Shown: piece after piece, positions 46,458-57,000 of the stretch
Layout: every line of letters begins with the position of its first letter
Numbering within the stretch: position 1 is the stretch's first letter
Assembly: GCF_011682235.2 (NCBI RefSeq)
Contig: NZ_CP076718.1
Location: forward strand, 3,997,089 to 4,061,088
Reading direction: 5' to 3'
Origin: Rhodocaloribacter litoris
GTDB taxonomy: Bacteria; Bacteroidota; Rhodothermia; Rhodothermales; ISCAR-4553
Length of the DNA stretch: 64,000 bases
Translations under genes and position numbers: made by a program
The notes under the pieces: generated by a model
The model's input: the letters and a program-made list of their open reading frames with translations, nothing else
What the model was told of the DNA's origin: nothing
Database searches by the model: none

Positions 46458-47549
46458 CAGGCCGGTGCTGCCCACGTATCCGATCACGTCCCCCTGCCGC
46501 ACGCGCACGCCGGGACGAATGCCCTTTGCAATCCGCGACATGTGCAGGTAGCCCGTCGTGTACGTGCCGTTATGGCGGATTTTGACGTAGTTGCCGTTGT
46601 ATTTCGCATAGCGGGCCTCGACGACGACGCCGTCGCCGGTGGCGCGGATGGGGGTGCCGGCGGGTGCGGCGTAGTCGGTGCCCAGGTGCGCCTTGTACCG
46701 TTTCTGCACAGGGTGGAACCGCCGCAGGTTGTACCGGGAGCTGATGCGGGCGTACTTGACGGGCGACATGAGGAAAGCCTTGCGCAGGCTGTTGCCTTCC
46801 TCGTCGAAGTAGTCGGCCTGTCCGTCTTGCTCGAAGCGGAAGGCCAGGTAGTCGCGCCCGGCGTGGGTGAAACGGGCGGCCCGGATGCGCCCGAGCCCGA
46901 CCGGCTCGCCGTCGATCCGGCGTTCCTCGTAGATCACCGTGAAGGCGTCGTGCTTCTGGATGCGGTAGAAGTCGATCTGCCAGGCATAGATCTCCGAAAG
47001 CTCGATGGCCAGCGCCGGATCGATGCCCTGTTCGTCGAGCGTCTCGTAGAGGGAACGGGTGATGACGCCGCTGGCCGTGCGTTCGACGGTTTCAACGGGG
47101 CGCTGCCGGGCGTAGACCCGTACGGAATCGCTCAGGTCGAAAACGACGTAGTTGACCGCATCCTGCGCGTAGACCAGGTAGCGGGCCGTGCCGAGGGAGT
47201 CGTCGAGGTAGAGGCGATAGGGGCGGCCGGCGCGAAGGTGCCGGCGCACGTCGAAGACCGGTCGGGCTTTCTCGGCCGCGCGGACGATGGTCGGATAGGG
47301 CACCTCGTGCGGTACCAGCAGATCGGCGAAGGTCTCGTTGCGGCGGATGCGTGCCTCGACCGTGCGGAAGGCGTCGGCCGCGAAGCCGTATTCGTCGAGC
47401 ACGGGCAGGGGGGTGACGGCAGAATCCGCCTCGGCCTCGGACGTGGGCGGCGGGGCCGGGTCGGGCGGGAGAAGCGCAAAGACGGACAGGCCGCTCAACA
47501 GGAGGAGCGGCAGGATCAGCCGGAGGCGCCGTCGGGGAACGGACTGCAT
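46254..47549 (-). CDS. M23 family metallopeptidase (peptidoglycan endopeptidase)
   Basis: The 431-residue protein has an N-terminal membrane/signal segment (LILPLLLLSGLSVFALLP). A long middle region with OapA/LysM-like strands follows (ETFADLLVPHEV, YLVYAQDAVNYVVFDL). The LytM domain carries HLGTDYAAPAGTPI and the GPHVCYRFW motif. Usual M23 enzymes have H-x-H at the second motif; here the second His is Cys. The protein probably cleaves peptide cross-links during growth or division. It would be adjacent to the ATPase without the insertion. Its 3' end is duplicated at 44636-44725. Confidence 0.88.
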   Translation of the reverse strand: MQSVPRRRLRLILPLLLLSGLSVFALLPPDPAPPPTSEAEADSAVTPLPVLDEYGFAADAFRTVEARIRRNETFADLLVPHEVPYPTIVRAAEKARPVFDVRRHLRAGRPYRLYLDDSLGTARYLVYAQDAVNYVVFDLSDSVRVYARQRPVETVERTASGVITRSLYETLDEQGIDPALAIELSEIYAWQIDFYRIQKHDAFTVIYEERRIDGEPVGLGRIRAARFTHAGRDYLAFRFEQDGQADYFDEEGNSLRKAFLMSPVKYARISSRYNLRRFHPVQKRYKAHLGTDYAAPAGTPIRATGDGVVVEARYAKYNGNYVKIRHNGTYTTGYLHMSRIAKGIRPGVRVRQGDVIGYVGSTGLATGPHVCYRFWKNGRQVNHLREEFPSSEPVQARHRTAFETLRNTLLPRLEQAPLHYADAAPATAPAP

Positions 47550-47750
47550 GGGATGCTCGGTCGAAGAACGGGTGAAACGGTACGGGAAAACGTGTTTGCA
47601 CCGGCGGAATATAGGGGTTCTCCCGGGTTATCGGCAAAAGGGGCGGGGAAGAAAGCGAGACGACCGGAACGCGGGAGGAACGCACGGTTTCTTGTTGCCC
47701 GCGGATGCCGTAATTTGGCGCGCCGTTGCCACGAACCGTTTTCGTAGCTC

Positions 47751-48716
47751 ATGGCCCGCATCGTCATCACCCGTGCCCTGCCCGAGGCCGGGATTGCCGC
47801 GCTCCGCCGTCGTCACGAGGTGCATGTTCACGACCTCGGCCCGCATACCGGCGGGGATGAGGATGGCCTCATCGCGGCGGCCCGGGAGGCCGAGGCCCTC
47901 ATTTCCATGCTCGACAACCCGCTCACGGCCCGGGTGATCGAGGCCTGTCCCCGGCTGCGGGTCATCGCCCAGTATGCCGTCGGGTACGACAACATCGACC
48001 TGGAGGCGGCACGGGCCCGCGGCATCGTCGTCACGCACACCCCGGGCGTGCTGACCGACGCCACGGCCGACTTCACCTTTGCGCTGCTGCTGGCGCTGGC
48101 CCGTCGCCTGCCCGAAGCCGAGCGCTACGTGCGCGAGGGCCGGTTCCGTCGCTGGGAGACGATGCTGCTGCTCGGTATGGAACTGCGCGACAAGACGCTC
48201 GGCATCGTGGGCCTCGGGCGTATCGGGGCGGCGGTGGCGCGGCGTGCCCTGGCTTTCGGGATGCGGGTGGTCTATCACAGCCGCCACCGGGCCAACCCCA
48301 CCGTCGAGCGCATGGCCGCCGCCCGGTACGTTTCGATGGACGAGCTGCTCGCGACGAGCGACGTCGTCTCCCTGCATTGCCCGCTCAACGAGCAGAGCCG
48401 TCACCTGATCGATGCCCGTGCCCTGGCGAAGATGAAGCCCACGGCCCTGCTCATCAACACCGCCCGCGGTCCGGTCGTCGACGAGGCGGCGCTGGTGGAG
48501 GCGCTCCGGGCAGGCCGCATCGCCGGTGCCGCCCTGGACGTGTACGAGCGTGAGCCGGAGGTACATCCCGGCCTGCTGGAGCTGGACCGGGTGGTACTGG
48601 CGCCGCACCTGGCCAGCGCCACCGTCGAGACGCGCACCGAGATGGCAAGCATGTGCGCCCGTGCCGTGCTCGCCGTGCTCGACGGGGAAGAGAAGATCCC
48701 CTACCGCCTGGTGTAG
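47751..48716 (+). CDS. D-2-hydroxyacid dehydrogenase (glyoxylate reductase-like)
   Basis: The 321-residue NAD(P)H-dependent enzyme reduces a 2-oxoacid such as glyoxylate or hydroxypyruvate. The Rossmann motif GIVGLGRIGAAVARRALAFG is followed by VSLHCPLNEQSRHLID. The substrate Arg is in LINTARGPVVDE, the Glu in DVYEREPEVHP and the catalytic His in VLAPHLASAT. The N-terminal half shows MLDNPLTARVIEACP and IAQYAVGYDNID. Length is normal. No pathway partner is adjacent. Confidence 0.93.
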   Translation: MARIVITRALPEAGIAALRRRHEVHVHDLGPHTGGDEDGLIAAAREAEALISMLDNPLTARVIEACPRLRVIAQYAVGYDNIDLEAARARGIVVTHTPGVLTDATADFTFALLLALARRLPEAERYVREGRFRRWETMLLLGMELRDKTLGIVGLGRIGAAVARRALAFGMRVVYHSRHRANPTVERMAAARYVSMDELLATSDVVSLHCPLNEQSRHLIDARALAKMKPTALLINTARGPVVDEAALVEALRAGRIAGAALDVYEREPEVHPGLLELDRVVLAPHLASATVETRTEMASMCARAVLAVLDGEEKIPYRLV

Positions 48717-48734
48717 CCCGCACAGGCTCCCCCG

Positions 48735-48840
48735 AAAAAATGGCTTCCTCCGCCGCCGGGACGGAATCCGCGCGAGGGTGCCTGTTCGGTTTAACCCCCC
48801 TGCCTCGCGCGCTTCCCGTTCCCGTCGTGCGGAGGAAGCC
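48735..48840 (-). terminator. Long nested hairpin between convergent genes
   Basis: The outer arms GGCTTCCTCCGC (48742-48753) and GCGGAGGAAGCC (48829-48840) pair exactly. The inner arms CGCGCGAGG (48769-48777) and CCTCGCGCG (48803-48811) also pair exactly. On the minus strand six T follow (complement of A-run 48735-48740), so it terminates the outer-membrane protein gene. No T run is seen on the plus side. Confidence 0.75.
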
Positions 48841-48863
48841 GGAAAAAATCGCCGTTCGCCGTC

Positions 48864-50336
48864 TCAGATGTGGATGTTGACGAGGGAGAGGGCGAGGGTA
48901 TACCGCCCGCCGTGGCCCATCATGTCCGTCTTCGGGGTGGCGGCGACGCTGAGGCCGAACTCGTAGGCGCGCGTGCGCAACCCCAGGCCGGCGCCGATGG
49001 TGAGCGCGCCGTCGCCGCCGTAGCGCACGCCGGTCCGCAGCGGGACCGGGCCGAGCCGGTGTTCGATCCCGGCATGGAAAGAGGGTTTGCGCGTCGGGTT
49101 GCCCGGGGCGTCGTTCAGGGCCATCGAAAGGCCCATGTTCAGGGTGGTGCGGCCTTTGTACCAGGCCGAACCGAAGTGGAAGGCGGCGGGCAGGGCCGTC
49201 GAGAAGCCGCCGTGGACGCGGTGGACCTCGTCGTAGGCGTCGCGGGCCAGGCTGTCGAGCACGCTCCGGGCATAGCGGCCCAGGCTGCCGTCAAACTCGT
49301 CGTTGATGCGCGACTGGTTCAGTTCGAGGCCCTCGAAGCGGAACGTGTGGTTGACGGGCGAGAGCGTCTGGGCATCGCCGTCCCAGGCGACGGAGCCGAG
49401 GTCCGTGACGGAAGCGGCCACGAGCACGCCCGGGGCAGCCACGTAGGTGAGGCCCAGGTCGAGCCCCAGCCCCTTGCCGGCGACGGGTCCGAAGGGACCG
49501 GAGAAGGAGGCTTCCTCGAACGGCGAGGCTTTGAACAGATCGACGGCGTCGAGGAAGTCGCGGCTGAACGAGCCGGCGGCGCGGATCGTGTAGTCGAAGG
49601 TCTGGATAAGGGCTTCGTCGGTGATGGAGACCGTGGCGGTGTAGGTGCCATCGACGTAGCTGGTGCCCAGGACGAGCTTGGGCGCGACGCCGACGAGGAG
49701 CCGGTCGAAGCGCCGGCTGAAGGCCAGCGAGACCTCGGTCGTCGCCAGGGTGTGGAAGGTGGCGTCGAGGGGGAGGTCACGGTTCTCGCCGGTGCCGCGC
49801 AGCAGCAGGTCGAGCCAGCCCCGGTTCACGCCGAAGCTGTTGTGGGATCTCGCGCGCACGGCCAGGCCAAACGCCCACGCGCCTCCCCGGACGGTGACGG
49901 CCAGGGGGACGACGTCGGCGTAAAGCCCGGCACGGCGCAGTTCGTTGGCCTCAGCGGCGCCGAACCAGCCGTCGAGCATCCGGGTGATCTCGGCTTCACC
50001 CAGATGGCGCCCGGCGGCGAGGTAATCGTTGTAATAGTTGAACTGGAGGAGACTCCCGCCGCTGTAGGCAAAGGTGTTGCCCAGCGTGAGCACCGCCCGC
50101 GCCCCGCGGTCGGAGAGGACCAGGTTGGCCGGGTTGAAAAGGATGGCGTCGTTGCCCCGGACGAAGGCCGGGCCGCCGCCGGCGGTGCCGAGCAGGGCTA
50201 CGCCGCGGGTTTCCGCCTGGCCCCGGGCGTCCGGTCCGGAAAGCCCGCAGAGGAGGGTCGAGGCGAGAAGCACCCGCACGGCGTGTGTGCCGCAGAGTCG
50301 AAGCAGGGTGGTCATGAACGGTCGTGTGGATGTCAT
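48864..50336 (-). CDS. Outer-membrane beta-barrel-like protein (DUF5723-type)
   Basis: The 490-residue protein has a Sec signal (LLASTLLCGLSGPDARGQ) and a barrel-like alternation of aromatic and small residues. FVRGNDAILFNPANLVLSDR at the N-terminus is typical of the PorV/FadL-related DUF5723 group of Bacteroidota. The C-terminus ends with an aromatic-alternating strand (YTLALSLVNIHI). Role unknown; PorV-like proteins act with secretion systems, but there is no secretion cluster here. The start may be the ATG at 50315. It lies 36 bases after the large lipoprotein gene on the same strand. Confidence 0.78.
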   Translation of the reverse strand: MTSTRPFMTTLLRLCGTHAVRVLLASTLLCGLSGPDARGQAETRGVALLGTAGGGPAFVRGNDAILFNPANLVLSDRGARAVLTLGNTFAYSGGSLLQFNYYNDYLAAGRHLGEAEITRMLDGWFGAAEANELRRAGLYADVVPLAVTVRGGAWAFGLAVRARSHNSFGVNRGWLDLLLRGTGENRDLPLDATFHTLATTEVSLAFSRRFDRLLVGVAPKLVLGTSYVDGTYTATVSITDEALIQTFDYTIRAAGSFSRDFLDAVDLFKASPFEEASFSGPFGPVAGKGLGLDLGLTYVAAPGVLVAASVTDLGSVAWDGDAQTLSPVNHTFRFEGLELNQSRINDEFDGSLGRYARSVLDSLARDAYDEVHRVHGGFSTALPAAFHFGSAWYKGRTTLNMGLSMALNDAPGNPTRKPSFHAGIEHRLGPVPLRTGVRYGGDGALTIGAGLGLRTRAYEFGLSVAATPKTDMMGHGGRYTLALSLVNIHI

Positions 50337-50372
50337 GTCATGAAGGCGAAGGGAGGGGGCAACGATCCCCGG

Positions 50373-53159
50373 TCACCGGCCGCCGACCTTAACTTCGAAC
50401 CGGAAGTCGCCGTGGAGGCTGAGGCGGAGGGTGTCGTCGGCACGGAGGCGGGCGGGGGATCCCGCCTGCTCGCCGGTCTCGACGGTCAGGGCCAGCCGGA
50501 TCTGCCGGCCCCGGCTGAGCTGTCTCAACTCGTCTTCGCTCAGGGTGAACTCGAGCAGCCCGGAGCGGGGCTCGGCGCTCAGGCCGGCGTCGTCTTTCAC
50601 GGCCGGGACGAGCCGGAGGGCCGGTTTATCCGGGGCCGGGAAGCTGATCTCGACCTCGCCCAGGTCGTTGAGGACTTCCAGCCGGGTGTCCACGCCCAGG
50701 GGGAGGCCGTTCTCGTAGGTGAGGCGCAGCGAGGCCCCTTCGAAGAGCACCTCTTTGGACGGGTCGGTCAGGTCGGCCAGATCGGTCAGGTCGGCTTCGA
50801 GCTCGTCGCGGAACGTGAAGTCGCCGGCGAAGTTGAGCGGGACGGCCGCGCCGATCGCCGCCGAGAGCTCCAGCGGTTCGGCGAGCACGTCGCGGCCGCC
50901 GCCGGCCTGTACGAGCACCTTGCCGACGTAGCGTACCTGTTCGGGCAGGGCGCTGATGAACTCGTCCACGTTCGAGTTGGTAGCGTCCAGCACCACGGTG
51001 CGGGTCACCGCCTGGCCCGGTGCGGGCGCACCTTCGATGGGTAGACGGATCATCTGCTCGGGGCGGACCGGTACGCCGCCGGCGAGGAACGTCCCGGCCA
51101 GCGTGTCCCCGGCGGCTACGGCATAGTCGCCCTTGCCCTGGAGGAAGACCGTCTTGCCGGCGGCCGTCGTGCCCAGGAGGACGGCGTAGAGCTCCAGGTC
51201 GGTCGTCACATTGGTGCGGATGTTGAAGGTGAACGCGCTGCCCTCGAAGCGGAGGCCGTCGAAGTCCTTCTCGGTCAACGCGCTGAGTTCGTCCAGGCGG
51301 GTCACCTCGGCGTCGGCGTCGCTGAGCACGTCGAGGTGGCCGTCACCGTCGCCATCGGGGGTGACGGCCACGGCGAAAGGCTCGATGAAGGCGGCCACGT
51401 CGTGCACCCGGGCCTCCCGGACGCGGATCGAGGCGCTGATCGCATCGGTGGCGGTCAGTTCGCGGACGTCGGAGGACGTTTCGCTGCGGGCGTAGATCCG
51501 GTAGGTGAGGCGGTTGTCACGCGGGTAGATCCGGACGTCGCGCAGGTCGAGTGTGGCGTGGCGGGGGCCTTCGTTCCGGTCGAGCCGGCGGAACTTGTGC
51601 GCCCCGGGGTCGTCGGTCGATCCCTGGAAGTGGATGACGAGTGTGTCCTGCTCGCGGTAAGGCGGCCGGCGGAAGTCGGGCAGGCTGATGTCGACCCGTT
51701 CGAGGGCCAGATCCATCCTGTTGATGAGGTCGCTGATCTCCAGGAGCCCTTCCTTCAACGTGACGTAGTCGTCGGCGGAGGTGAAGCGCACGTCGCGCAC
51801 GTCGAGCTCGATGATGCCGGTTTCGGTGAAGGTTTCCCCGTTCGGCCGGAAGACGAGCCGGTCGATGAGCGCCTCGCCGTCGAGGCTGAGTGCCAGGCCC
51901 TGGCCGGCGTCGAGCGTGACGGTCCGGGACGTCCCCCCGCTGGAGGCCCGTACCGTGACCGAGACCCGCGTGCCGATGCCGACGGCACCGAGGTTCACCG
52001 GGACACCGACCGTGCCCCCGGCGGGCACGTCGACGCCGGTGAGCGAGAGGATCGTCGAGCCCGCCGGAAAACCGGCGACGGCCTCTTCGTTCCGTACCTC
52101 CAGGGCGTCGATCCGCACGTCGATGGGCAGGGTGTTCGTCACGTGCAGCGTGGCCTGGCCCGTCCGCGTGACGATTTCGGTGAAGACGACGTCCCCGGTG
52201 TCGAGGAGCAGGTTTTCCCTGGAGATATCGATTTCGGACTGGGCCGGGATGTGGTGGACGCGGGTCTCGCCGTAGCGCAGCGGGGCGAGGGTCATCTTGA
52301 GGCGCACCGCCCCCGGATCGTCGAGCAGGGGCTGGACCTGCCCGCCGGCCCCGACGTTGAGGCGGTATGTGAGCGCGTCGACGGTGAACGTCTTGCCGGC
52401 CACGCTGAGGTGGACGGTGGCCCGCTCGCCGGGGCCCACGAACCCGAACACGGCGGTGCCGAGGACCGCGCCGTTCTGAAGCAGGGTGATCCGGGGTGGC
52501 TGGGACGGATCGGTCGCCGCGGTCAGGGGTTCGGGCAGGTCGTTGATGAGCTCGAGTGTGAAGGCGTTGACGCCGGCGGTTTCATCCGTGAAGCGGACGG
52601 AGGCCAGGCTCAGGTCACTCAGGGTTACGAGATCCACCTTCGGGGGCACGAGAAAGTTGGGGACCTCGACCGTGGCCTCCCCGGCCTCGGGGTCGGGCAG
52701 GACCGGCATTTCTTCGGAGAGCGCCGGCGGCAGCGGCGTTTCGGCCGGGTCGAGGGTGAAGATGCCCAGCGGTCGCTCGTAGGCCGTGCCGAATCGCTGC
52801 TCGGCCAGCTCGCCGATGGAGACGGACAGGTCCACCGGGGCCACGTTCAGGGCCGGCAGTGCGCCGTCGAGGCTGCCGATGGCGAAGTCGTCCAGGTTCT
52901 GGACGAGGTAGACGGTGTTGTCGGTCTCGCTGACGGTGAACAGGCTATCGAAGGCGGAGGTCGTCGTATCGATCAGGGCCTGGTGCCCGGTGGCGCTGGG
53001 GCCCATGAACACGAACGTCTGATCAAAGATCAGCGGGGCACGTACGCCGGGGGAAAAGGAAAAGTCGGGACCGGAAGAAGGCAGGTCGCAGGCGCTGACA
53101 AGCAGGAGGAGCAGGGGGAAGGGCGCGAGGAGGTAAGGTCTGGAAGGAGAACCCGGCAT
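50373..53159 (-). CDS. Large lipoprotein of beta-sandwich type, function unknown
   Basis: The 928-residue protein has a lipobox (LAPFPLLLLLVSAC) and a Val/Thr-rich body with repeated immunoglobulin-like strands (ALRLVPAVKDDAG, LALTVETGEQAG). An acidic Asp-rich element TPDGDGDGHLDVLSDADAE, about residues 590-610, resembles a Ca2+-binding dockerin-type loop. No catalytic motif is recognised. The next gene on the strand, 36 bases downstream, is the DUF5723 barrel, so the two may form an envelope unit. The start at 53159 (MPGSPSRP) follows from the signal peptide. Confidence 0.75.
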   Translation of the reverse strand: MPGSPSRPYLLAPFPLLLLLVSACDLPSSGPDFSFSPGVRAPLIFDQTFVFMGPSATGHQALIDTTTSAFDSLFTVSETDNTVYLVQNLDDFAIGSLDGALPALNVAPVDLSVSIGELAEQRFGTAYERPLGIFTLDPAETPLPPALSEEMPVLPDPEAGEATVEVPNFLVPPKVDLVTLSDLSLASVRFTDETAGVNAFTLELINDLPEPLTAATDPSQPPRITLLQNGAVLGTAVFGFVGPGERATVHLSVAGKTFTVDALTYRLNVGAGGQVQPLLDDPGAVRLKMTLAPLRYGETRVHHIPAQSEIDISRENLLLDTGDVVFTEIVTRTGQATLHVTNTLPIDVRIDALEVRNEEAVAGFPAGSTILSLTGVDVPAGGTVGVPVNLGAVGIGTRVSVTVRASSGGTSRTVTLDAGQGLALSLDGEALIDRLVFRPNGETFTETGIIELDVRDVRFTSADDYVTLKEGLLEISDLINRMDLALERVDISLPDFRRPPYREQDTLVIHFQGSTDDPGAHKFRRLDRNEGPRHATLDLRDVRIYPRDNRLTYRIYARSETSSDVRELTATDAISASIRVREARVHDVAAFIEPFAVAVTPDGDGDGHLDVLSDADAEVTRLDELSALTEKDFDGLRFEGSAFTFNIRTNVTTDLELYAVLLGTTAAGKTVFLQGKGDYAVAAGDTLAGTFLAGGVPVRPEQMIRLPIEGAPAPGQAVTRTVVLDATNSNVDEFISALPEQVRYVGKVLVQAGGGRDVLAEPLELSAAIGAAVPLNFAGDFTFRDELEADLTDLADLTDPSKEVLFEGASLRLTYENGLPLGVDTRLEVLNDLGEVEISFPAPDKPALRLVPAVKDDAGLSAEPRSGLLEFTLSEDELRQLSRGRQIRLALTVETGEQAGSPARLRADDTLRLSLHGDFRFEVKVGGR

Positions 53160-53560
53160 GGCGGTACGGCTTTGATGGAACAGGCTTACTTCGGGGCCGG
53201 CTACGGGAGCGGCTTCCAGGGGCTGATGCGAACGTGCAGAGAGCACCCTTCTGGTTTGGCACCGGCAGGGCAGTCTCCGGGAAAGGGTCTCGCTTCGTGT
53301 GGCGCCGGGGGTGTCCTGTGGATCGGCGCCGTCGGAAAATTTTTAAGTTTTGCCTGCCTGCAGGGACGTCGCCCGGCGGGCGCAGGCGGGGGATCCCGGC
53401 GAATCCGGTTCTTCCGGACGCTCCCCGTCAGCGAAACCATCCGGGAGGACGGGGGTGTCAGCACCGGTACGGTTCGCTTTTTGCGGGCACAGGGTCCTAT
53501 CTTATCTCGGAAGCCGGCGGTGGGCACATTGGCCGCCGGGAAGGACGGCACGCGCGCAGC
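53160..53560. other. Divergent intergenic region, 401 bp, no gene seen
   Basis: No frame here is protein-like. It contains GGAAAATTTTTAAG (about 53336-53348), an AT-rich patch. A TTTTTG element (about 53479-53484) lies 19 bases before TATCTCGG, a weak promoter candidate for the DUF4783 gene. The remainder is GC-rich and unremarkable. Confidence 0.4.
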
Positions 53561-53995
53561 ATGTGGATCGAGAAACAACTGATCGTGGCCTTTTTAGTGG
53601 TCGGAGGCGGCTGGTTGGCCGGGCAGCCGGTGGCCGTGCTGGGGCAGGAGCGCGGCACGGGCGCGATCCAGGCCATCGAGGAGGCCTTCTCTCGAGGCGA
53701 TGTGGAAACCCTGCTGCACCGGGCGGCACCGCAGGTTGAGATCGCGGTGTTCGAGCCCAGCCGTCTCTACAGCCGCGGGCAGGCACGCTACGTCTTGCGT
53801 ACTTTTTTCAGGGCGTATCCCCCCCGGCGCTTCGTTCTGCGGGACTACTTCGAGACGCACAGCGGGTGGTTTGCCGAAGGCGATTTCTGGCATGTGCGGG
53901 GGGAGGAACCGCTGCGCATCTACCTCCGGCTCCGGCAGCGTGCGGGCCGGTGGGAGTTGCGGGAAATTCTTGTGGAGGAGGGCGAACACCGGTGA
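53561..53995 (+). CDS. DUF4783 family protein
   Basis: The 144-residue protein has a signal-like N-terminus (LIVAFLVVGGGWLAGQPVAVLG). It carries a SnoaL-like alpha+beta domain: AIQAIEEAFSRGDVETLL, VEIAVFEPSRLYSRGQARYVLRTFFRAYPPRRFVL (55-90) and LREILVEEGEHR. The DUF4783 family is common in Bacteroidota, with unknown function. The ATG at 53561 is best because the longer frame reads through noncoding sequence. Confidence 0.8.
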   Translation: MWIEKQLIVAFLVVGGGWLAGQPVAVLGQERGTGAIQAIEEAFSRGDVETLLHRAAPQVEIAVFEPSRLYSRGQARYVLRTFFRAYPPRRFVLRDYFETHSGWFAEGDFWHVRGEEPLRIYLRLRQRAGRWELREILVEEGEHR

Positions 53996-54085
53996 GTGAG
54001 GTCCGGTCCTGCTCCCCGGCCGGCTGAAGGAAGGGCGTTCATCCGGGCATCGAGCCGCCCCGCCGCTTAATCAGATAAAGCGCTT

Positions 54086-57000
54086 ATGAACGGGATCCGG
54101 GCACGTACGCCGTCCAGGGTGTACCGCATCATAGGCGGGGTGCTGGGGGCCCTGTTGCTGGCGACCTGGATCGGGCGAGACAGTTATGTGGCCCGGGTGC
54201 GTGCGACCGTTCCGGCCCGGCAGGAGGCCGAGGTGCACCAGGCGCTGGCCCGGGTGGAGCGCAACTTTGCCGAGATCCAGGCGCAGCTGCTGGCGCAGGC
54301 CCGGGCGCTGGCGGAGGCACCGGCGGTGGTTCTGGGCTTTCGCCGGCTACAGCAGGGGGAACGGCCCGGAGCCAACGAGGCGCTGGTGCGCTATCTGGCC
54401 GCCTTCGAGCAACCCCGGCACATCGCCGTCGAGCTCTACGACCCGACCCCGCTGTTGCTGGCCTGGAACGGGTTCAGCATGCCGCTCGATGCGGCACCGA
54501 GTTCGCCGCGTTTCCTCGAAGCCGTCCAGACGGCCGTCGTGCAGGATGCCGGTAAGCGGGCTGCTCTGGTGGTCTGGTGGCCGGTGCGGGACGGGATGCG
54601 CCCGCTGGGTGCCGTTCGTGTGATGCGGCTGATTCACTTCGATGCACCCGTGCGCAACCGCTACCTGCGCGATTATAGCCTGGACGACGAATGGACGCGG
54701 GCGGTGCGCCTGCCGGTCCACGTGGCGTACGACGTGACGGCCGGACCCGGCGCGACGGAGGAGGGGCGGAGCCGTCTTTTGCAGGGGATCGACGGAACCC
54801 CGCTCGCCCGGGTGCGCGTAGAGCCGCCGCCGGCCGCGCAGCTCATCGCCGACGCCCGTGCCCGCTTCGACGACCTGATCGTGCTCTGGGTCGTTCTGCT
54901 CGGCTTCTGGGTCGTGGCCGGCCTGTGGCAATGGTACCGTGCCCTGTGGACGCCCGGCGAGCCGGCACCTATGCACCGGGAGGCACCGCCGCCCGGCAGG
55001 CTGCTGGTCCGCTTCGGCATCGTGGCGCTGGCCTGGTGGGCATGGCGCTACGGCCTGCTGGCGCTGAACGCTCCGGGGCGCTGGCAGGCAGGCAAGGCGC
55101 CGCTGGCCCCGCTCTTCGACCCGCAGCACCTGGCTTCCACCTACGGCGGCGGGCTGATGCGCTCCACCGGCGACCTGCTGCTTACCGCGTGCTTTGCGCT
55201 GTGCTTCGCCCTGGGCCTGCTTCACCTGGCCATGCAGGTGCCGGCGACCGGTACCGGCCGTGCCGCGCTGCGCGGTCCCCGGCTCCGGGACCGTCTCCAC
55301 CGGCCGGAGCCGGTCTATGCCCCCCTCGTGCGGCTTTTCGCCTCCACGGTCGGGGTCGTTGCTCTGGCGGGCCTGCTGGTGTTCGGGCTCGGCGGGGTCG
55401 TCCGGCATGCCATCCTGGACAGCACGCTCGACTACTTCGCACGCACCGGCCTCCTGCCCGGCCGCCTGGCGCTGCTCGTCTACATAGCCCTGCTGCTGTT
55501 GACGCTGGCGGTGCTGCTGGCGATCACCGGCGTCATGCGACTGGCCCCGGGTGCCGTGGCGTGGATCGGCCCGTTCGCCGGTTCCGTGTGGCATCGGATC
55601 CTGACGTCGGTCCTGGCCGTGGTCGTGTCCGTCATCGGTCTCTACCTGTTCGTGCCCGGTGCGGCCGGTCTGGTGCCCTGGACCACCTTGCTGGCCTTCC
55701 TGGTCCTCGGAGCCGGCGGGGCCGTCTTCCTGGTACGGCACGGCCTGCCCATCTGGCGCCTGCTGGCCTTCCGCAGCGTGCTGCCCCAGGTCTTTCTGCT
55801 GGCGCTGTTGCTTTATCCGCTGCTCTATGGCGGGTTCGATGCCCAGCGCCGTGTCCGGATGCAGGATGCGGCCGAGGCCTTCGAAGAAGGCAACGATCCG
55901 CGTATCTACTTTGCCATCGAGCAGGTGCTGCAGAAGGCGTCGTGGGCCGAGGTGTCCCGGGCGCTGGTCCGGCCGGCGGAGGTCGGTGCCGGGCATCCGC
56001 TCGACTCGCTGGCCGCGGTGCTGCTGGAGGGGTCCCTGCTGGCCTCGCTGGGGGGGCACGACGTCAGCCTCACCCTCTTCGACGGGCGGCACCGGCCGCG
56101 GGGGCGGGCCCGCCTCTCCTCCGAGTCGATGAGCCGCACCCTTCTGGACGAGGCGGATTCGCTGGAGTTCGACCTGCTCCATGCCATGTACACCGAGGCC
56201 CGGCAGGCCGGCCCATTCATCGAGAAAATAACCGGCCGGCGGCAGCAGGATCGGTTCCAGTATGCCGGGATCGCGCCGGTCCGGTACGGGCCCGACAGCA
56301 CCGTCGCCGGCTGGATGCTCGTTCGTGCCGAACCCCGGCCGTACCTCCGTGAAGGCTACAGCGCCTTTCCCCAGGTCCTGTTGCCGGCCGGGCTCTACGG
56401 CAGCCGGTATGCCGGCCTGTCGCTGGCCGAATTCCGGGACGGGGTGCTCGTGCGCAGCCAGGGACGCGGCTTCGGCCGCTACCGGCTCGACGACGCGGTG
56501 CAGCAGGCCCTCCTCCGGGAGCCGCTGCTCTGGCGCTATGAGACGGTGAAAGAACAGTCGTACCTGACGCTCTACGCACGGGTCGACGACCCCGCGCCGG
56601 AGGAGGTCCCGGCTCTTCCCGGCCCGACGCGCGTGGTGGCGGTCCGCACGGCGTCGATCAACGTTTTCGACCACCTGTATTTTCTCCTGCGGCTTACCCT
56701 GGCCGGTCTGTTCATCGGGGTGCCGGTCTACCTCGGCGGGCTCTACGGGCGCCGGCGGGCCGGCTACCTGCCCGCCCCGCGGGTGGCCTTCCGAGAAAAG
56801 GTGCTCAACGCGTTCTTCGTCGTCGGAATCGTCACGGCCACGGCGATGGGCTACACCGGGCTGAAGGTCGTCACAGGGGAGAACGAGCGGGCGATCCAGA
56901 GCTGGCTCCAGCAGCACCTCGAACGCGTCGAGGCGACCCTGGCGCGCCAGGCCCGTGGGGACGAACTGCCCTACCGCGTCCTGGATCGGATCCGCATCGA

